NCBI RefSeq assembly: GCF_040581405.1
Contig: NZ_CP137157.1
Span: 204,001-268,000 of the forward strand
DNA length: 64,000 bases
Direction: 5' to 3'
Origin: Komagataeibacter sucrofermentans DSM 15973
GTDB lineage: Bacteria > Pseudomonadota > Alphaproteobacteria > Acetobacterales > Acetobacteraceae
The notes beneath the pieces are model-generated. The model did no database searches. It was not told where the DNA came from and saw nothing but the letters and a program-made list of their open reading frames with translations. Below are positions 60,709 through 64,000 of this stretch, one piece after another. A program made the translations under genes and the position numbers. The stretch's first letter is position 1, and every line of letters starts with the position of its first letter.

Positions 60709-60869
60709 AATAGAGGAAGGGCAGAACAGGGGCTGCGTGCGCATCAGGCCCGGCAACGATTTCCCGAAGCCTGCGGTGGAACAGGGTCGTTGCGGGGCGA
60801 CTGATGCCGACGATTCAGAGGCACCAAAAACCCTTCCTTCTTTTCAGAAATACTTTTTCTAGGCAGCCA

Positions 60870-62219
60870 TTACAGGCCACAGGCCTGCAGCAGCACGCAC
60901 ATCGCAAGCCCCACCACGCCAATCAGCGTTTCCAGCACGGACCATGTGCGCAGGGTCTGTGGCACGGTCAGCCCCAGCGCATCGCGCACCTGCCAGAAGC
61001 CGGAATCATTCATCGGGCCGAACATTACCGCTCCCGCCCCGGTGGCCAGCACCACAAGCTCGGGCGAGACCGCGCTGCCATGCGCCATGATGGGGGCGAC
61101 AATGCCCGCCGTGGTGCTCATGGCCACCGTGGCCGACCCCACGGCCACCCGCATGCCTGCCGCCAGCCCGCAGGCCAGCACCAGCAGTGGCACATGCATG
61201 TCCACCGCCGCACGGGCAATGGCGTCGGATATGCCGCTCTCCATCAGTTCAGCGCCAAAGCCGCCACCGGCCCCGATCATGAGCAGCAGCCCCGCCAGCG
61301 GGCCGAGACATTCATTGGAATACGCCAGCACCTTCTCGCGCGTCATGCCGCGCCGCAGCCCCAGCGTCCAGAACGACAGCAACGCCGCCAGCGCCAGCCC
61401 CACATTAGGGTCGCCCGCAAAACGCAGCGCCTCTGCCCACGGCCCGGGCCGGGGCCCCATGAAGCGCGTGGCAGACCCCGCCAGCATCAGCACCATGGGG
61501 GCGAGAATGGTGAACAGGGTCATGCCAAAACCCGGCAGGTCGGCCAGGTGGCGCGGCGTGCTGGCATCGTGCGCGCCTGCGGCGGCGGCACCGGCATCAG
61601 CCGGCAGGCGGGGCACGATGAAGCGGGTATAGAGCGGGCCTGCAATGATGGCGGCAGGCAGGCTGACCAGCGCGCCCATCCAGATCAGGCGGCCAATATC
61701 GGCATGATAGGCCGCCAGCGCGAACATGGTGCCGGGGTGTGGCGGCATGTAGCCCTGCACCACCGACAGCGCCGCCGTAACCGGCAGGGCCACGTGCAGG
61801 ATGGGCATTTTCGTCTGCCGCGCGATGGAAAAGGCCAGCGGCACCAGCACCACGAAGCCCACCGTAAAGAACACCGAAAGCCCGACCAGCAGCCCGATCA
61901 CCATCATGGCCCAGTCCAGCCGTCGTGGCCCGGCAAGGGCCACCACGGTCATGGCGATGCGGTCCGCCCCGCCCGAAACCTCGAGCATCTTGCCCAGCAT
62001 GGTGCCCAGCGCAATGACCGAGGCGATCTGGCCCAGCACCTGCCCGGCCCCTTTTTCGAACGTGCTCACCACATGGTTCGCGGGCATGCCAGCGGCAAAG
62101 CCAAGCAGCATGGAGGCAATGAACAGTGCCAGGAATGGATTGAGCTTGCACCGCTCAATCAGGAACACGACAGCGCATATGGCCACAACAGCCAGCAGCA
62201 GGGCCATTCCGACCGACAT
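60870..62219 (-). CDS. GntP-family gluconate/sugar-acid permease
   Basis: The 449-residue permease has about twelve helices and GntP motifs: FFTVGFVVLVPLAFSIARQT, GYMPPHPGTMFALAAYHADI, VAVGSATVAMSTTAGIVAPI and FGPMNDSGFWQVRDAL. It is a paralogue of the protein at 7570-8979 but clearly different in sequence, so the two probably take up different acids. It is transcribed alone, and the next gene leftward points the opposite way. The SVGMALLLAVV start is the first Met of the first helix. Confidence 0.9.
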   Translation of the reverse strand: MSVGMALLLAVVAICAVVFLIERCKLNPFLALFIASMLLGFAAGMPANHVVSTFEKGAGQVLGQIASVIALGTMLGKMLEVSGGADRIAMTVVALAGPRRLDWAMMVIGLLVGLSVFFTVGFVVLVPLAFSIARQTKMPILHVALPVTAALSVVQGYMPPHPGTMFALAAYHADIGRLIWMGALVSLPAAIIAGPLYTRFIVPRLPADAGAAAAGAHDASTPRHLADLPGFGMTLFTILAPMVLMLAGSATRFMGPRPGPWAEALRFAGDPNVGLALAALLSFWTLGLRRGMTREKVLAYSNECLGPLAGLLLMIGAGGGFGAELMESGISDAIARAAVDMHVPLLVLACGLAAGMRVAVGSATVAMSTTAGIVAPIMAHGSAVSPELVVLATGAGAVMFGPMNDSGFWQVRDALGLTVPQTLRTWSVLETLIGVVGLAMCVLLQACGL

Positions 62220-62248
62220 CCGATGTCTCTCCTTTTCCTGCCCGGCGT

Positions 62249-63688
62249 CTAGTGCGAAACCGGCGTTGCCTCCTGCCAGCCCCCGCCCAGCACGCGGGCC
62301 AGCTGAATGGTGGCCTGCGTGCGCGAGTCCTGATTGGACAGGACTGCCCCCTGCGCATCCAGCGCCTGCATGCGGGCCTGAAGCACATCGCCAAGCGTGC
62401 GCTGCCCACCGGCATACAGACCGGCCAGATCATGCGCAACCTGCCCGGCCTGCGCCTGCGCGCGCGTCAGTTCCACGTCGCGGGCATCGAGGCCGAGGCG
62501 GTTTTCATAGCCATCTTCCACCTCGGCAAGGGCGTGCAGCAGGCTCTTGTCATAACCCGCCACCGCCGCATCGAGCCGGGCGCTGGCAGCATGAATGCGT
62601 GCCTGGATGCGGTTGGCGGTGAAGATGGGCAGGTAGGTGGTCAGCGCAATCAGGCCGCCCGTGCCGGACAGGCCGGGAATGCCATCAAAATGCAGCCGCC
62701 CGTCGCCGCCAAAGAATTCCAGCCCGAAACGGGGCAGCAGGTCGGTCTTGGCGCTCTTGAGCCGGTTGAGCGCCGCATCCACCTGATCGCGCCGGGCACG
62801 CACGTCGGGCCTGCGCTCGAGCACCGTGTCAGGCATCTGCCCCACGGGGGCGGGCGGCACGAAATAGGCCGGGGGCGCGGCAGGGGCAGGCAGCCCCTCC
62901 GGCGTCTTGCCGGACAGCACGGCAAGCCTGCGGTGCATGAGGTCAAGCCGGGCGACGAGCAGGGGCCTGCGCGCCTTCATTTCCGAAAGCTTCTGGTCAA
63001 TCAGCTGCACATCCGCCGCCGTGGCCTGCCCCGATGCAAAACGCGCCTGCCCGTAGGCCCGCAACTGCCCCAGGGTTGCAATGCCCTGGTCTGTCAGGGC
63101 GATCTGGCGCTGCACGCCCTGGGCGCGCAGGTAACTGTCAGCCGCATCGGCGGCGATGACCATCTGCACGCCGTGGAAATATTCTTCCTCCGCCTTCACG
63201 CCATCCTTCGCCGCTTTCGCATCGGCATGGCGGCCGCCAAACAGGTCCGGTTCCCACGAGGCGGTGATGCCCGCAAGGTGACCATCCGCGCTGCGGTTTG
63301 AGTCGGGCAGGCCATCGGCATCGCGCCAGTCAATATCGCCGCCCATCATGTTGCCGGTAGCCCCCACGGTGGGGTAGAGCGCCGATCGCACCACCGTATG
63401 CATGGCGCGTGCCTCAAGCACGCGGTCGCGCGCGATGCGGATGTCGGGGCTTGCGGCCAGCGCGGTCTCGACCGCCTGCGTCAGCCCGGGGTCATGCCAT
63501 GCCTCCCACCAGCGCGTCATGTCGGTGGGGGGCTGCGTGCCCGCCATGCCCGCCTGCGTGAACTGCCCGGGCACCGTTACGTGCGATGGCGGCGCATGCG
63601 TGCGGAAGGGTGAGCACCCCGCCACAAGCCCTACGGCCACCGCCATGCTTCCCATGCGGGCAGCCCGCGCCAATCTGTTCCTCATCAT
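62249..63688 (-). CDS. NodT-family outer-membrane efflux lipoprotein
   Basis: The 479-residue product has a lipobox (AVGLVAGC) and the outer-membrane-factor repeats: RDRVLEARAMHTVVRSALYP, ERRPDVRARRDQVDAALNRL and LYAGGQRTLGDVLQARMQAL. Its start overlaps the stop of the ABC-2 permease gene, so it belongs to that exporter operon and provides its outer-membrane duct. This differs from the NodT protein at 49508, which has no pump beside it. Confidence 0.9.
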   Translation of the reverse strand: MMRNRLARAARMGSMAVAVGLVAGCSPFRTHAPPSHVTVPGQFTQAGMAGTQPPTDMTRWWEAWHDPGLTQAVETALAASPDIRIARDRVLEARAMHTVVRSALYPTVGATGNMMGGDIDWRDADGLPDSNRSADGHLAGITASWEPDLFGGRHADAKAAKDGVKAEEEYFHGVQMVIAADAADSYLRAQGVQRQIALTDQGIATLGQLRAYGQARFASGQATAADVQLIDQKLSEMKARRPLLVARLDLMHRRLAVLSGKTPEGLPAPAAPPAYFVPPAPVGQMPDTVLERRPDVRARRDQVDAALNRLKSAKTDLLPRFGLEFFGGDGRLHFDGIPGLSGTGGLIALTTYLPIFTANRIQARIHAASARLDAAVAGYDKSLLHALAEVEDGYENRLGLDARDVELTRAQAQAGQVAHDLAGLYAGGQRTLGDVLQARMQALDAQGAVLSNQDSRTQATIQLARVLGGGWQEATPVSH

Positions 63689-64000
63689 TCCTGCCTTGCC
63701 AACATGGATCTGAAGCGCATGAGCGCGAATACAAGAAATACAATGCCTGTCACCGTCACGGTCAGCAGCGGCAGCGCGATCGCGCCCAGCCCCGCATCGC
63801 GGTACAGAATGGCCTGCGACAGGTTGACGAACTGCGTGGTGGGCAGAAAGCGCACCACCACCTGCATCACCTGCGGCATGCTTTCCACCGGCGTCGCAGC
63901 TCCCGACAGCAGGTAGGCCACCGCATAGACCGGCACCACCAGCAGGCCGAACTGCGGCATGGTGGGGGCCACCGTGGCCAGCATGATGCCCAGCGCCGTG
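63685..64000 (-). CDS. ABC-2 type transporter permease, C-terminal part (partial)
   Basis: The 3' end of a permease gene enters from the right edge. The segment TALGIMLATVAPTMPQFGLL, then VYAVAYLLSGAATPVESMPQ and ATQFVNLSQAILYRDAGLGA-like residues (here PTTQFVNLSQAILYRDAG), is typical of the YhhJ/YbhR/YbhS permeases. These pair with an HlyD adaptor and a fused or separate ATPase, which should lie outside the window. The stop codon overlaps the start of the NodT gene. Confidence 0.88.
   Translation of the reverse strand, partial: TALGIMLATVAPTMPQFGLLVVPVYAVAYLLSGAATPVESMPQVMQVVVRFLPTTQFVNLSQAILYRDAGLGAIALPLLTVTVTGIVFLVFALMRFRSMLARQE

Noticed and set aside
60804-62252. 482-codon forward frame opposite the second GntP permease
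   Set aside because: It is an antisense shadow with the same His/Gln/Arg bias; no start signal.

Overview
The window is GC-rich chromosomal DNA of an acetic acid bacterium. It is most like a cellulose-forming Komagataeibacter (Gluconacetobacter xylinus group). This is an inference from gene content: a tandem PAS-GGDEF-EAL phosphodiesterase and diguanylate cyclase pair of the A. xylinum cdg-operon type, two GntP-type gluconate permeases, alphaproteobacterial-style DksA, and many copies of an intergenic palindromic repeat based on an AAAGTTTTTGG / GCCGCCTTTTT core. No rRNA, phage, plasmid or complete insertion sequence is visible.

Layout. 1-7.3 kb holds mostly small exported or membrane proteins of unknown function, a periplasmic aldose 1-epimerase, a pair of exact DnaA boxes, and a small secreted-protein gene split by a 189-bp AT-rich insertion. 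7.5-15.4 kb has a gluconate permease, a UvrA paralogue, a VanX-type D-Ala-D-Ala dipeptidase, a small HTH/zinc-ribbon regulator and a CDA-fold deaminase. 15.5-22.5 kb has a penicillin-acylase family hydrolase, an M1 metallopeptidase and a TonB-dependent receptor. 23.7-27 kb is a FUSC/DUF1656/HlyD efflux operon. 27-42 kb is mainly housekeeping: cysG, panC, a thioredoxin-LON-Trm112 operon, tRNA-Gly, a CorA-family transporter, ahcY, an M19 dipeptidase, an aldo-keto reductase, a lytic transglycosylase, a peroxiredoxin, a cobalamin riboswitch with cbtA, a polyamine-type binding protein and plsC.

43.1-47.6 kb is the c-di-GMP operon. The first protein has an intact EAL domain behind a DosP-like PAS domain with a candidate haem His. 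The second has an intact GGDEF and a degenerate EAL behind a flavin-type PAS. A third, coupled gene is unknown. 47.7-52 kb has a lipoprotein, tRNA-Thr, dksA, and a NodT outer-membrane factor divergent from a TetR regulator with two perfect palindromes between them. 52-52.8 kb is a decayed island with a tetranucleotide repeat tract, a type I-E CRISPR remnant without cas genes and a broken DUF1963 gene. 52.9-64 kb has a second TonB receptor, a frameshifted YcxB-like membrane protein, a GNAT acetyltransferase, glnK-amtB, a ClC channel, a second GntP permease, and the end of an ABC-2 exporter operon with its own NodT factor.

Most genes stand alone or in two- to three-gene units with short overlaps (GTGA or TGATG). 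Copies of the palindromic repeat separate many units and several look like transcription terminators. All functional calls come from reading motifs in the translated sequence; no database search was run.
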